This document shows, one piece after another, positions 15,864 to 24,945 of a DNA stretch of 64,000 bases. Location: positions 186,001 to 250,000 of the forward strand of contig NZ_PHNJ01000006.1 of NCBI RefSeq assembly GCF_008122205.1, given 5' to 3'. Made by a program: the position numbers and the translations under genes. Origin of the DNA: Natronococcus pandeyae (GTDB lineage Archaea > Halobacteriota > Halobacteria > Halobacteriales > Natrialbaceae). The notes beneath the pieces were generated by a model, which was not told where the DNA came from, ran no database searches, and saw only the letters and a list, made by a program, of their open reading frames with translations. How positions within the stretch are numbered: position 1 is the stretch's first letter; each line of letters starts with the position of its first letter.

Positions 15864-17297
15864 ATGATGGGGTACGGACTGGGGCGGCGCAATTTGTTGC
15901 GAACCCTCGGTGGAACAGCCATCGCTTCGGTGATCGCAACAGGAACGTCAGCCGGAATGATCGGAACTGAGACCGTCGACGGAGCCACCGTTCAGCTCGA
16001 TCCGAAGACGGAAACTGAAGTGCTCGAGACGGCCGAGGAGTTTGCTGATCTCGTCGGTGACGAGATCGGAACGGAAGCTGTCGAACTGTTTGCCGATGAA
16101 AAGCGGTGGATCGTTGTCGCCGACGAGCCGGTAGAAACGGGTCGAACGACCGTCGAAGGCGACACGTTCGAGAGCACGTACTCGGACATTCTCGACTTCA
16201 ACGTCGTTTTCGCGGATTCGGTCGAGACCGAGACGTCCGGTGAGTCGATCGCGCTCGAGGACCTCCGCAAAAACACTGCCGAATACAACGAAACGCTGGT
16301 TCGAGTGACGGATGACTACCAGCAGATCGCCTACGTACACGAACTCGCAGACGGAGAATTCACTCACCAGGTGACGCACGGGCGGTACAGTTCTGAACCT
16401 GACCTCGAGCAACTCCCACCCGGCCAGGCCAGCCAGTGGGCGGGAATGTACCTCACGAGCCCTGACGTTGGTGAGGGTCTCGAAACAGAGTTACAGGATC
16501 GACTCGGTGAGTCGATACCAGCTGTCAACGATTCCGGGTCACATCACTACTGGGTGAACGCCGAAACGGAGATCGACGGTGTCGTCCTCACTCGTAGCGG
16601 CGAACCGCCACAGTTCCACGTCGTCGACCAATCTATCGCCAGCACCTCTGTGGACGACTTACAGTCGCTCTCGAGTGGAACGTACGATGGCGAGGTGATC
16701 ACGGTCGAAGCTGACACAACAGAACTCCAGATTAGCACCAAGGAGTCGTTGCTAGAGATCGCGCCCTGTGGGCCAGACGCTGTCACGATCGGACAGACCT
16801 GTCTCCCCATCCTCGGCGATGCGGTCGTCCATGCCGGCGTCCTGTATGAGGGGCAACCAGCCGAGCGTGATGACATGCTGCTATACGCCGGTGTCTCCAA
16901 CAAACTGCAGGATAGACCCGTCGAGACACGGAACGAGCGCGTTCGTGTCACCGGTGAACTTGTGACCGCTGAGAGTATCGATCCGAACTTTGGGGATCAC
17001 CGGGCGCTTGTCGTCTACGATATCGAGCCGGTCGGAACAAACGATGATGGGATTCCGGATGCAGTCAGTACCTATCGCGACGAACTTCACGCGCATGTGA
17101 AAGAACAAGCTGAGACAGCACAGGGAGAGTATCTACCAGATTCTCCGGCCGATGAGTACGCGAACGAGAGCGGGATCGTCGAAACTGATGGGTTACGTGG
17201 TGCGATCGACGACTGGCGTCGCGACAATATTGATACGAACCTGCTACGCGACGTCATTGATTACTGGCGCAGTGGTAATCCTATTGACGAAAACTAA
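15864..17297 (+). CDS. Tat-exported protein of unknown fold with terminal module
   Basis: This 477-residue protein starts MMGYGLGRRNLLRTLGG, a twin-arginine signal ending near residue 34; the second ATG at 15867 is equally possible. Residues 50-290 form a mixed alpha/beta region with an early helical stretch (ETEVLETAEEFADLVGDEIG) and a later pattern typical of beta strands; a central cysteine pair (IAPCGPDAVTIGQTCLP, near residues 297-310) may make a disulfide. I cannot assign a known family. The final 45 residues are the shared module (from residue 432), ending NPIDEN. It has its own upstream region and probably works at the cell surface together with the neighbours that share the module. 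Confidence 0.75.
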   Translation: MMGYGLGRRNLLRTLGGTAIASVIATGTSAGMIGTETVDGATVQLDPKTETEVLETAEEFADLVGDEIGTEAVELFADEKRWIVVADEPVETGRTTVEGDTFESTYSDILDFNVVFADSVETETSGESIALEDLRKNTAEYNETLVRVTDDYQQIAYVHELADGEFTHQVTHGRYSSEPDLEQLPPGQASQWAGMYLTSPDVGEGLETELQDRLGESIPAVNDSGSHHYWVNAETEIDGVVLTRSGEPPQFHVVDQSIASTSVDDLQSLSSGTYDGEVITVEADTTELQISTKESLLEIAPCGPDAVTIGQTCLPILGDAVVHAGVLYEGQPAERDDMLLYAGVSNKLQDRPVETRNERVRVTGELVTAESIDPNFGDHRALVVYDIEPVGTNDDGIPDAVSTYRDELHAHVKEQAETAQGEYLPDSPADEYANESGIVETDGLRGAIDDWRRDNIDTNLLRDVIDYWRSGNPIDEN

Positions 17298-17541
17298 TTA
17301 CTAATACACGCGATCGACTCACTTTCGCTCGTGGATTCGTTTTTGATACGTTCCACGATTCATAGCTGAAGATTGCCAAAGAAGGCGATCCAGTTGCTGA
17401 CTACTGCAATGCTACCGTGGTGTCCAACTGCTGTCTGCGCAACACAGACAATGATTGCCATAACGACTATTCATAATTAATTGAATACACCAAACAATAT
17501 ATTCGTATATAATATTATATGAAAAAACGAAAGTCAATAAT

Positions 17542-17550
17542 ATTTATATA
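17542..17550 (+). promoter_or_regulatory. TATA box of the Ig/PKD protein gene
   Basis: TTTATATAA lies with its centre about 27-29 bases before the ATG at 17574, the textbook distance for a leaderless haloarchaeal transcript. The surrounding 80 bases are strongly A+T-rich. Confidence 0.6.
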
Positions 17551-17573
17551 ATCGCCGTCCATTGGGCTGACTG

Positions 17574-20051
17574 ATGCCATACGAATCAGGTCGACGCGAG
17601 TTTATGGTGGTAACTGGCGGGACAGTACTATCAGCAGGGTTATTGTCGGGCTCTGGGACGGCTGGCGCCGAAACCGGTGCGATGAACCCACAATCAGCGG
17701 AGGAAATCTCAGACGAAAAATACGTCATTGAGACAAATGATGGGCTCGCTCTTTACGATCCTACCGATGGAGACCCACGGCAGGACGACGATCAAGTCCT
17801 GGAGTCTGCCACACAGACGGCGGGAGATGAAGTGCGGGTTGCAGTGACTGCCGTCCCAGTTGGCCCTTCGTTCCCCAGTAATGGCGTTGCAGACATCTGG
17901 TTAGGAACATATGATACCACTGGTACTGCGACTACTGGACTTGAAAGCGAGGCGATGACAGCCCAAGTTGAGCGACCAGATGGAACGACGGATTCGTTCA
18001 ATGTCACTACTGATGAGAACGGTGGTGCACATATCGAATACGACTTGTCCGACGAGAGTCGCGAAGATGGAACCTATACGATTTCAGTCGAACACGATGA
18101 GACGGAGACGACGACTCAGCTCCAATTTTCGGTCGGGACCTGGATCGATCTCACGACGCGGACATTTGATCCGGTACATGTCGACAAAGAGGTTACGTTC
18201 GCTTTCCTCGCGAGAAACGGTGAGTATCCCGAGTCAGATGTCGAGCTCGAGATGACCGTCGAAAATCCGGATGGTGAGCTCGTCGCCGATCAAGTAGCTA
18301 CCACCGACGAGGACGGATTCGCGACGATCTCTTTCACACCCCACCAGACCGGTGCATATCGTATCGAAGGTGTTGAAACGACTGAAGGAGACCAGTCCGC
18401 TGGCGGAAGGGTCACCGCTGCAGACGTCACTGGGGGGCAGAATTTGAGTCTCCGACATGCAATCCCTGGCACTGAGAGTGTCTACGGGGGATATCTTTAT
18501 GACGGGGACGAGATGGTTGCTGACACGACCGTTACGCTTCAGTTCCGAACGAATTGGGACGACGAACCAGTCCTTGAGGAAGAAGTCACGACTGACGCTG
18601 GCGGGTTTTTCCTATTAGAGTATGAATTGCCGTCAGATGTTGAGGAAGATCTAACCGTTACTGCTGAACTATCGGATGAAAGGGAGGTTGAATTGACGGT
18701 TGACCGAATACGAGTAAATGAATTCGATGAGGGAGACGACTCCGATGACGAGGATGAGTCGGAAGATGTTTCGTTCGGAGCCTGGATGTGGAGTCCTGAA
18801 CCGGGTGAGCCGGTTCAAATTGAACTCGGAGCGGACGATGCCGGTGAACCGATCGTTGATGAACAGGTGGATATCTTCCTCCAGTACGATCACATCGGAG
18901 CACCTGCGCTTTCGACATCAGTAACGACTGACGAGGACGGTACTGCGACTACAACGTTCTCAGTTCCGGAGTCTGTACCGGATAATATTTGGTTAGGCGG
19001 CGAGGCAGTATTGCAGTACGAAGACGAACAATATACGAGTTCCATATTCGCATCTCTCCAAGCATACAACATCAATTTCAGTCCATCGGCGATCCCCGGT
19101 GAGGAATCGGAGTTTTCTGTTAGCGCGACCGAAATTGGAACTGATGAGCCATCTGCGGACATCCCACTTCTGTTCGACGCTCACTACGGCACTGATTCAA
19201 CTGGATCGTTCGGAACAGAGTATCTGCTTACTGATTCAGATGGCCAGGATTCGACGAGCGTAGCAATCCCTAATGATGTCCGATTCCACGAGTATGTGAA
19301 TTACATTAATCGATATACTTCGACCACTACGTATCGTTGGCTGGAGCCAGAGCACCCTGGATCACTAACATTCGCTGACGATACTGCTACGCCGGGTGGG
19401 ACGATTGATGTTGAGTTTACTACTCCAGATGACAGCACGGCTTACGGAATTGTCTTCGCTAGTACATGGTCGCCACGGGATACGATTGGGGCCCGAATAA
19501 CATCTGAGGAAATCGTCTCGCTGTCTATCCCTGATCACACGGCCGGTGATTCGTTATCGCTTCGAGTTTGGGCTACTGACGAAAGCGGTCGATACTATAG
19601 CGACACCGAGTGGATCACGGTTGAGGATGGTGAACATCCACCAACGGCTGATTTTGACGTGAGTTTACCAGAACCGTATGTTGACGAGACAGTGGAGTTC
19701 GACGCCGGTCCGTCTGCACCGGGAGACGCCAGTATCGTTGATTATCTGTGGACGATCGAGTCCGATGACTCGGTAGAACTCACTGGCAAATCTGTCACGT
19801 ACGCGTTCCCGAATTCTGGTGAGCAAACGGTCTCGCTTACCGTTACGGACGCAAACGGTCACTCGGATAGCACTGCAGAGACAGTAGCCGTATTAGAAGG
19901 GTCACCGCCGGAGGAAGCAGAGGACTACGCCGATGAAGAAACTGGTAAGGTCGAAACAGATGGTCTACGCGATGGAGTTGATGACTGGCGGCTCGGTAGG
20001 AGTGATACTGACCTGCTTCGTGATGTGATCGATCTTTGGAGATCTAGCTAA
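17574..20051 (+). CDS. Tat-exported Ig-like and PKD-domain protein with terminal module
   Basis: The 825-residue protein opens MPYESGRREFMVVTGGTVL, a twin-arginine signal peptide. The mature part is a string of beta-sandwich domains of the bacterial Ig-like kind: repeated phrases such as VTTDENGGAHIEYDLSD, ATTDEDGFATISFTPHQTG, VTTDAGGFFLLEYELPSD and VTTDEDGTATTTFSVPE mark successive domains at roughly 100-residue intervals. A PKD domain spans about 690-775 (PTADFDVSLPEPYVDETVEF and then a late VSLTVTDANG). The shared module starts at residue 785 and ends the protein with RSS. The role is likely structural or binding, outside the cell. It is flanked by genes with the same terminal module and its own strong TATA box. 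Confidence 0.8.
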   Translation: MPYESGRREFMVVTGGTVLSAGLLSGSGTAGAETGAMNPQSAEEISDEKYVIETNDGLALYDPTDGDPRQDDDQVLESATQTAGDEVRVAVTAVPVGPSFPSNGVADIWLGTYDTTGTATTGLESEAMTAQVERPDGTTDSFNVTTDENGGAHIEYDLSDESREDGTYTISVEHDETETTTQLQFSVGTWIDLTTRTFDPVHVDKEVTFAFLARNGEYPESDVELEMTVENPDGELVADQVATTDEDGFATISFTPHQTGAYRIEGVETTEGDQSAGGRVTAADVTGGQNLSLRHAIPGTESVYGGYLYDGDEMVADTTVTLQFRTNWDDEPVLEEEVTTDAGGFFLLEYELPSDVEEDLTVTAELSDEREVELTVDRIRVNEFDEGDDSDDEDESEDVSFGAWMWSPEPGEPVQIELGADDAGEPIVDEQVDIFLQYDHIGAPALSTSVTTDEDGTATTTFSVPESVPDNIWLGGEAVLQYEDEQYTSSIFASLQAYNINFSPSAIPGEESEFSVSATEIGTDEPSADIPLLFDAHYGTDSTGSFGTEYLLTDSDGQDSTSVAIPNDVRFHEYVNYINRYTSTTTYRWLEPEHPGSLTFADDTATPGGTIDVEFTTPDDSTAYGIVFASTWSPRDTIGARITSEEIVSLSIPDHTAGDSLSLRVWATDESGRYYSDTEWITVEDGEHPPTADFDVSLPEPYVDETVEFDAGPSAPGDASIVDYLWTIESDDSVELTGKSVTYAFPNSGEQTVSLTVTDANGHSDSTAETVAVLEGSPPEEAEDYADEETGKVETDGLRDGVDDWRLGRSDTDLLRDVIDLWRSS

Positions 20052-20180
20052 CAACCGTTTCTCCATTTGCATTGAGACGTCTTTATTATAGATTTCTATA
20101 AAGTTGCGAGTAGCTGTAGCGATTGACCTGCCCAGTGAAACCGGATTCAGTTTGCAGGTATTGATGATTGACAACATAGA

Positions 20181-20190
20181 TTATATATTT
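20181..20190 (+). promoter_or_regulatory. TATA box of the beta-helix protein gene
   Basis: TTATATATTT sits about 26-35 bases before the ATG at 20216, giving a leaderless or nearly leaderless transcript. It is the clearest A+T-rich box in the 164-base gap between the two genes. Confidence 0.55.
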
Positions 20191-20215
20191 CGCGGAAACT
20201 ATCATCATAAACAGG

Positions 20216-21583
20216 ATGAAGGGGGAACACGAGCGGGAACTCACTTTCCTTCATCGGCGATCGTATCTTGGAGTAGTCGGCATGGCAGCTATGGGTACGA
20301 CGACAGTTGAGGCGGAATCTGGTTCGGATTACAAGACTGTCACTGTTCCTGTGGATCAGCGAAAACTTATTTACGTTGACGACGGTGAGACGCTCGAGAA
20401 CGTTCTCTTTGACGTAACTGCGACTGATGCAGGGGTATCGATTATCGCGACCGGTACGGACTGGACGATCCGAAATGTCGCGGTCCGTGGACAGGTTGAG
20501 ATAGGGGACGAATGTGTTCTCTGTGTTGCCGATACGGGAAGCGGTAACTCTCATATCGAGAACGTCTGGATCGGCGACGGTGCCCGCTACGAGGAGAAAG
20601 GTGGAACTGGGCTCTGGATTGCTCCCGAACACGATGGCCACCTCGAAATCGAGCGGGTGAACATTCAGGAGATGAGTGACAACGGCTTCTACTGTTCCGC
20701 TCCCGGGACCGACGGTGGCGGAACGGTCACCCTGCGGAACTGTTACGCTGCGAACTGCTGGGTCTCTCACTACCGGATTGCCGAAGGAATCATCGAGAAC
20801 TGCGTTGCATCTGTTACCGACTCTCGTCAGTACCGCAAGGGACGGGGCGTCTGGGCATGGGAACCTGGATCCGTCGAGGTGAAGGGGTGTCATTTCCATA
20901 TGAATGGCCACCACTACTCGTTTGTCGCCGGTGCGAACGACAGTCCCAGCCATATTACCGTCGCCGATACGCAGTGGGACGACGGATTCCACGGCGGATG
21001 GAGCGAGCGACATGGCAGTCGGATAAAGTTCGAGGACGGTAACGGGAATGACCCACAGAACGTTATTCCGGAAGGGTGTCCAGCGTCGATCGTAGACGTT
21101 CTCCCGGGAGAGGTCGGCGATATCTCCATCAGAAATCAGGTATCGACTGGTGAAACGGTCGTCGTGGAGAGGGCGGCACACAAGCCGGATGATTTCGTAG
21201 TTGTCATTCACGACGAGTCAGGAGACGCCATCGGCCATAGCGATCCGATCGAGGGCGGCGAGACTTGTGAGAATCTTACGGTCGCCCTTGATCCTCCGCT
21301 CGCGGAGAGCCAAACAGCGACCGCGATGCTTCATTACATCGATGACGAGAACGATTTCGGTGAGTCGATCAGAGTCAACGATGAACCCATTCAAAATGCT
21401 GCTAGTGTGACGATATGCACGGAAGACGAACCGAGTGTCTGTGGCTACACTAATGAAGACAATGTGGTCGATACGAGCGGACTCCGCACCGCCATTGACG
21501 ACTGGCGGAACGGCGACATCGATTCGAGTCTACTGCGCAATGTTATCGATTACTGGCGCAGTCGTGACCCCATCGAAAAGTAA
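20216..21583 (+). CDS. Exported parallel beta-helix protein with DUF7282-like domain and terminal module
   Basis: The 455-residue protein begins with a short charged stretch and HRRSYLGVVGMAAMG, a twin-arginine-type signal. Residues 55-290 show the regular N/G/V-rich strand pattern of a right-handed beta helix (WTIRNVAVRGQVEIGDECVL, NSHIENVWIGDGARY, GTVTLRNCYAANCWVSHYR, SVEVKGCHFHMNG), the fold of pectate lyases and many surface polysaccharide-binding proteins. Catalytic residues of a particular lyase family are not evident. Residues 300-400 (SIRNQVSTGETVVVERAAHK, then FVVVIHDESGDAIGHSD) match the DUF7282 type found on haloarchaeal surface proteins. The shared module starts at residue 411. 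It may bind or cut surface glycans. Confidence 0.8.
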   Translation: MKGEHERELTFLHRRSYLGVVGMAAMGTTTVEAESGSDYKTVTVPVDQRKLIYVDDGETLENVLFDVTATDAGVSIIATGTDWTIRNVAVRGQVEIGDECVLCVADTGSGNSHIENVWIGDGARYEEKGGTGLWIAPEHDGHLEIERVNIQEMSDNGFYCSAPGTDGGGTVTLRNCYAANCWVSHYRIAEGIIENCVASVTDSRQYRKGRGVWAWEPGSVEVKGCHFHMNGHHYSFVAGANDSPSHITVADTQWDDGFHGGWSERHGSRIKFEDGNGNDPQNVIPEGCPASIVDVLPGEVGDISIRNQVSTGETVVVERAAHKPDDFVVVIHDESGDAIGHSDPIEGGETCENLTVALDPPLAESQTATAMLHYIDDENDFGESIRVNDEPIQNAASVTICTEDEPSVCGYTNEDNVVDTSGLRTAIDDWRNGDIDSSLLRNVIDYWRSRDPIEK

Positions 21584-21845
21584 CTAAGCTTATAACTCAC
21601 GCGGACTGGTGACTGTGGCTTTCAGGATGAGTTCTCGTTCTACCTCTTGAACGTGGCAGGAACCTACCGCTATTCACGTTCGGACAATAATCAGGACGGA
21701 TTTATAGTTACTATTCCTGGCCAGTTGCCTCTATACCCGTTCACTCTGTCAAATGGTTTTCTCCTTGTCAGGCACACTCGTTGTACCGTCTGCTCGAGAA
21801 TGGTAATAGAAATTGTTATTATGTTGAAACAGAATTTCAGTACTA

Positions 21846-24440
21846 ATGAGGAATCTATCAAACTCGATTGTCAGTGTACCAGTGCTGCCTTTAGTTATAG
21901 TATTTTTATTTATCGTTCTCGCAGTGTTTAGTGGAAACGTTGCAGCCGCAGAAAACGAAACACAGGGGGAAATCCATCCCGAGCTAGCTGACGCCGATAG
22001 CGAGGTAGAACTGTTAATCCACTTTGATGATCCTGATCTCACTGGCCTATCAGAGTCCGAAGCCAAACAAACGCTCCAACAACGCTCTGAGCGCACACAG
22101 CAGCCACTGGTGGAGCACGCTAAAGCGACGCCAGGTCTGACAGTTGAACGGCAGTTTTGGATTACTACTGCTGCTTTCGTGACGGTCGACACCGAGGCAG
22201 TATCAGTCAATGAACTCGCCACTCTTGAGGGTGTCACGATGATTACTCCGAATTCCGAAGTCCAGGCGCTTGGCTCAACTGTCCAGGCAGAAAACAGCTT
22301 GAACTCACCGGTCACGGGTCCCTCTTCCACAGATACGCTCAATTCGAGCACTATAGAGCCAACCTCGAGCCCGCAAACGACGTATGGACTCGAGCAAATT
22401 AATGCCCCAGAGGTTTGGGATGAGTACGATACGCGCGGTGAAGGTGTACGGGTGGCGGTGCTAGATACGGGCGTTGATCCAAATCATCCAGATATTGATC
22501 TCGCCGATCAGAACGGATGGGCTGAGTTCGACAGGTGGGGTTTCGATCGTGGTACTGATCCGCAAGATTACGATCCTTCTGGACATGGAACTCATGTAAG
22601 TGGAACAGTTGCTGGTGGCGATGCCAGCGGGACACACATAGGTGTTGCACCCGATGTTGAATTGATGCATGCTGCAGTATTGACCGAATATTGTGACATG
22701 GGCTGTGTCGGATACAATACGCAAATTCTCGCTGGGCTTGAGTGGGCGGTCGAAAACGATGCCGATGTAATCAGTATGAGTCTTGGTGGCGGAGATTCCG
22801 ATCCAATATATATTGAGTCAGTCCGTAACGCGCAGAATTCGGGTACGATGGTCGTAGCAGCATCTGGAAACAACGGAGTTGATACAAGTGGTTCCCCCGG
22901 GGACGTTTACGATTCACTTGCAGTTGGTGCGACCGATAATTCCGAATCCGTTGCTGAGTACTCTTCGGGAGAAACAATCGATACGGAGAATGTGTGGGGA
23001 TTGGATGCCCCCTCCGATTGGCCTTCTGAGTTCGTTGTTCCTGATGTCGTCGCACCAGGTTCGAATGTCGAGAGTGCAATGCCTGGCGGTGGGTACGAAA
23101 GCAAGTGGGGTACCTCAATGGCGGCACCTCACGTTTCAGGCATTGCGGCGCTGATGCAGTCGTCGACGGAGGACCACCTCACGCCTCAGGAGATTGAGGA
23201 AGCATTGGCAGAATCTGCAAGAAAACCCGCTGGCGAACCTGAGGAACAGGACATCCGCTACGGGCATGGCATTGTCGATGCTCATGGTGCAGTTGAGAGT
23301 GTCAGCGATGAGACGGTTGTCAGTGCCACACTCACGGATCACAGTGGAGATCCGATTGACTCTGGTATTATAGGCCTCATCGATACTGAAACGGAAGAAG
23401 TCCTTGGCGTCGACGTACCAGACGAATCCGGGTCGTTTTCCACTGTTTCATCTGAAGCCGAGAGTATTGATGTAGTGTATTATCGGTTTGACCATGAAGG
23501 AGAACCTCTTCCATCGGAAGGTGTACCAATCACGTATGCACTCGACCGCATCACCGCGGATGACGGTGATCTCGGATCAGTGCAATTCCCTAAGGCTCAA
23601 CCTATGAAGCCTACGGTGACGACAACCGATGGCGAACCCGTTGAAAATGCATCCGTCATGGTCACACACGTTGGTAACGGCGATGCCGAGGCCGGTCAAG
23701 TTTTTGACACGGATGAAGAGGGAGAAATAACGTACCACGAAGATGAGCCGGGTGAGATCTATCTGGCTGGTTACGTTGTGACCGCGGTACACCCACCAGA
23801 GGAAGACCGTTTTGAGCAGCGATCGTATGGAGATACACTCGTTCTTAACGAGCCCACCGATTTTACGGTTGAACTCCAGCAGACGCCAGTCGCCGAACAC
23901 CCTACCCGGTCAGTTAAAGACACATCCGTTGCCCCTGGAAACAAAACTAGCGTATCAATCGATGTTGACGTACCTCGGTCAGGCTCGGTCGAGGTGAGTG
24001 AAACTGTTGACTCTGAGCTGGTGACGATATCCGATCTCGAGGCGACCTTCGACGACGAACCGATCCAACCGGATGAAGCAACTATCAATGAAGATAGTGT
24101 TGACGTACAGTTCGACCTCGAGGCAGATTCAACTGAGCAACTGACAATAACCTACGACCTACTGATCGATGACAATGTAACAGAAAACGAAGAACTGGAA
24201 ATCAATGGAACCCTGACCGACCGTGCGGGAACCTCCACGATCACGGGAGCGGACCAGATCTGGATCGGGAATGAGAGTTTCGAGGAATCTTATCTCCGTT
24301 TGATCAGTGACGATGAGGGGATCGTTCAGACTAGTGGTCTTCGAACTGGGATTGACGACTGGCGGACAGCAGAGATAGATACTGGATTGCTGCGAAACGT
24401 CATCGATGCTTGGCGGAGTAGTGGACCGGTAGCTGCTTGA
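21846..24440 (+). CDS. Subtilisin-family serine protease with terminal module
   Basis: The 864-residue protein has a Sec-type signal (hydrophobic run at residues 8-30, cleavage near AAAE), an inhibitor-like propeptide (about 40-145: EVELLIHFDDPDL, later VTVDTEAVSVNEL), and a peptidase S8 domain at about 180-465. The catalytic triad is visible: Asp207 in AVLDTGVD, His247 in SGHGTHVSG and Ser424 in GTSMAAPH; the oxyanion Asn is 342 (SGNNG). Two beta domains follow, the first like carboxypeptidase-regulatory repeats (residues 475-685). The shared module starts near residue 816. It is related to halolysins, extracellular proteases that mature by autocleavage. In this cluster it could process neighbours that carry the same tail, which is inference. 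Confidence 0.88.
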   Translation: MRNLSNSIVSVPVLPLVIVFLFIVLAVFSGNVAAAENETQGEIHPELADADSEVELLIHFDDPDLTGLSESEAKQTLQQRSERTQQPLVEHAKATPGLTVERQFWITTAAFVTVDTEAVSVNELATLEGVTMITPNSEVQALGSTVQAENSLNSPVTGPSSTDTLNSSTIEPTSSPQTTYGLEQINAPEVWDEYDTRGEGVRVAVLDTGVDPNHPDIDLADQNGWAEFDRWGFDRGTDPQDYDPSGHGTHVSGTVAGGDASGTHIGVAPDVELMHAAVLTEYCDMGCVGYNTQILAGLEWAVENDADVISMSLGGGDSDPIYIESVRNAQNSGTMVVAASGNNGVDTSGSPGDVYDSLAVGATDNSESVAEYSSGETIDTENVWGLDAPSDWPSEFVVPDVVAPGSNVESAMPGGGYESKWGTSMAAPHVSGIAALMQSSTEDHLTPQEIEEALAESARKPAGEPEEQDIRYGHGIVDAHGAVESVSDETVVSATLTDHSGDPIDSGIIGLIDTETEEVLGVDVPDESGSFSTVSSEAESIDVVYYRFDHEGEPLPSEGVPITYALDRITADDGDLGSVQFPKAQPMKPTVTTTDGEPVENASVMVTHVGNGDAEAGQVFDTDEEGEITYHEDEPGEIYLAGYVVTAVHPPEEDRFEQRSYGDTLVLNEPTDFTVELQQTPVAEHPTRSVKDTSVAPGNKTSVSIDVDVPRSGSVEVSETVDSELVTISDLEATFDDEPIQPDEATINEDSVDVQFDLEADSTEQLTITYDLLIDDNVTENEELEINGTLTDRAGTSTITGADQIWIGNESFEESYLRLISDDEGIVQTSGLRTGIDDWRTAEIDTGLLRNVIDAWRSSGPVAA

Positions 24441-24945
24441 CTGACTACTGCAGCCGTTTTTCTGCTGAGCGCACAGCGGTCAATATTCAACTCTCGCACT
24501 TCTGTATAGAGACTCAAAACCCCAGACTGGATCCATGGAACAGCCATCAGTATTCAACAGAATACGATGTATTAAATTCTAAACTATTCAATTAGTACAA
24601 AAACCCTATATCGGATTCATCGATCAACTGCTCTAACTGTATTTCAACAATACCAGAATGACCAGGAAGCAGTCAATCACCAATAGCTCGAGTTATCTAC
24701 TTCATTGATTGTCAATATGCAACATAATCGGTGTGGCGCAAATGGAGCTAAGACCGCCTAATACAAGGCATACAGGCTAAATTCACGTTAATTGCTAAAT
24801 CATGTTCAATACTATTTCTGCCCCACAAAACATTTATACCATCTGTCTAAAGTAGCAGTTACCCCTACCCACCAAACCGAGTCGACTACCGCCGTGATAT
24901 TTCGGCGAGAAAGATTCGGTTTACAATAAACGCAGACAACAAACA
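24441..24945. other. A+T-rich leader region of the S-layer-like gene
   Basis: About 500 bases with no credible gene. It begins with a short T-run (24457-24461) after the protease stop and contains a clear TATA box (24832-24840) near its end. The middle part (24560-24800) is A+T-rich without obvious repeats. Confidence 0.5.
24832..24840 (+). promoter_or_regulatory. Candidate promoter of the S-layer-like gene
   Basis: CATTTATAC is a good haloarchaeal TATA box, 106-114 bases before the ATG at 24946. If used, transcription would start near 24865 and leave a leader of about 80 bases. Long leaders are known on haloarchaeal S-layer genes, unlike most of their genes. A weaker box (TTACAATAAA, 24921-24930) would be about 20 bases from the ATG. 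Confidence 0.4.

Larger units (their letters stand above)
7788..24440 (+). other. Six-gene cluster of exported proteins sharing one C-terminal module
   Basis: Six plus-strand genes (starts 7788, 12354, 15864, 17574, 20216, 21846) encode unrelated exported domains but end in the same module of about 41-44 residues: nucleotides 11442-11564, 15444-15566, 17157-17279, 19926-20048, 21446-21565 and 24291-24422. The first half reads D/N-x-x-G-x-V-x-T-x-G/N-L-R-x-x-I/V-D-D/H-W-R, the second D-T/S-x-L-L-R-x-V-I-D-x-W-R-S/T. The doubled helix pattern after a G-x-V-D loop recalls type I dockerins, though the calcium ligands are incomplete. The module is always at the extreme C-terminus, with 0-12 residues after it. 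Confidence 0.85.
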
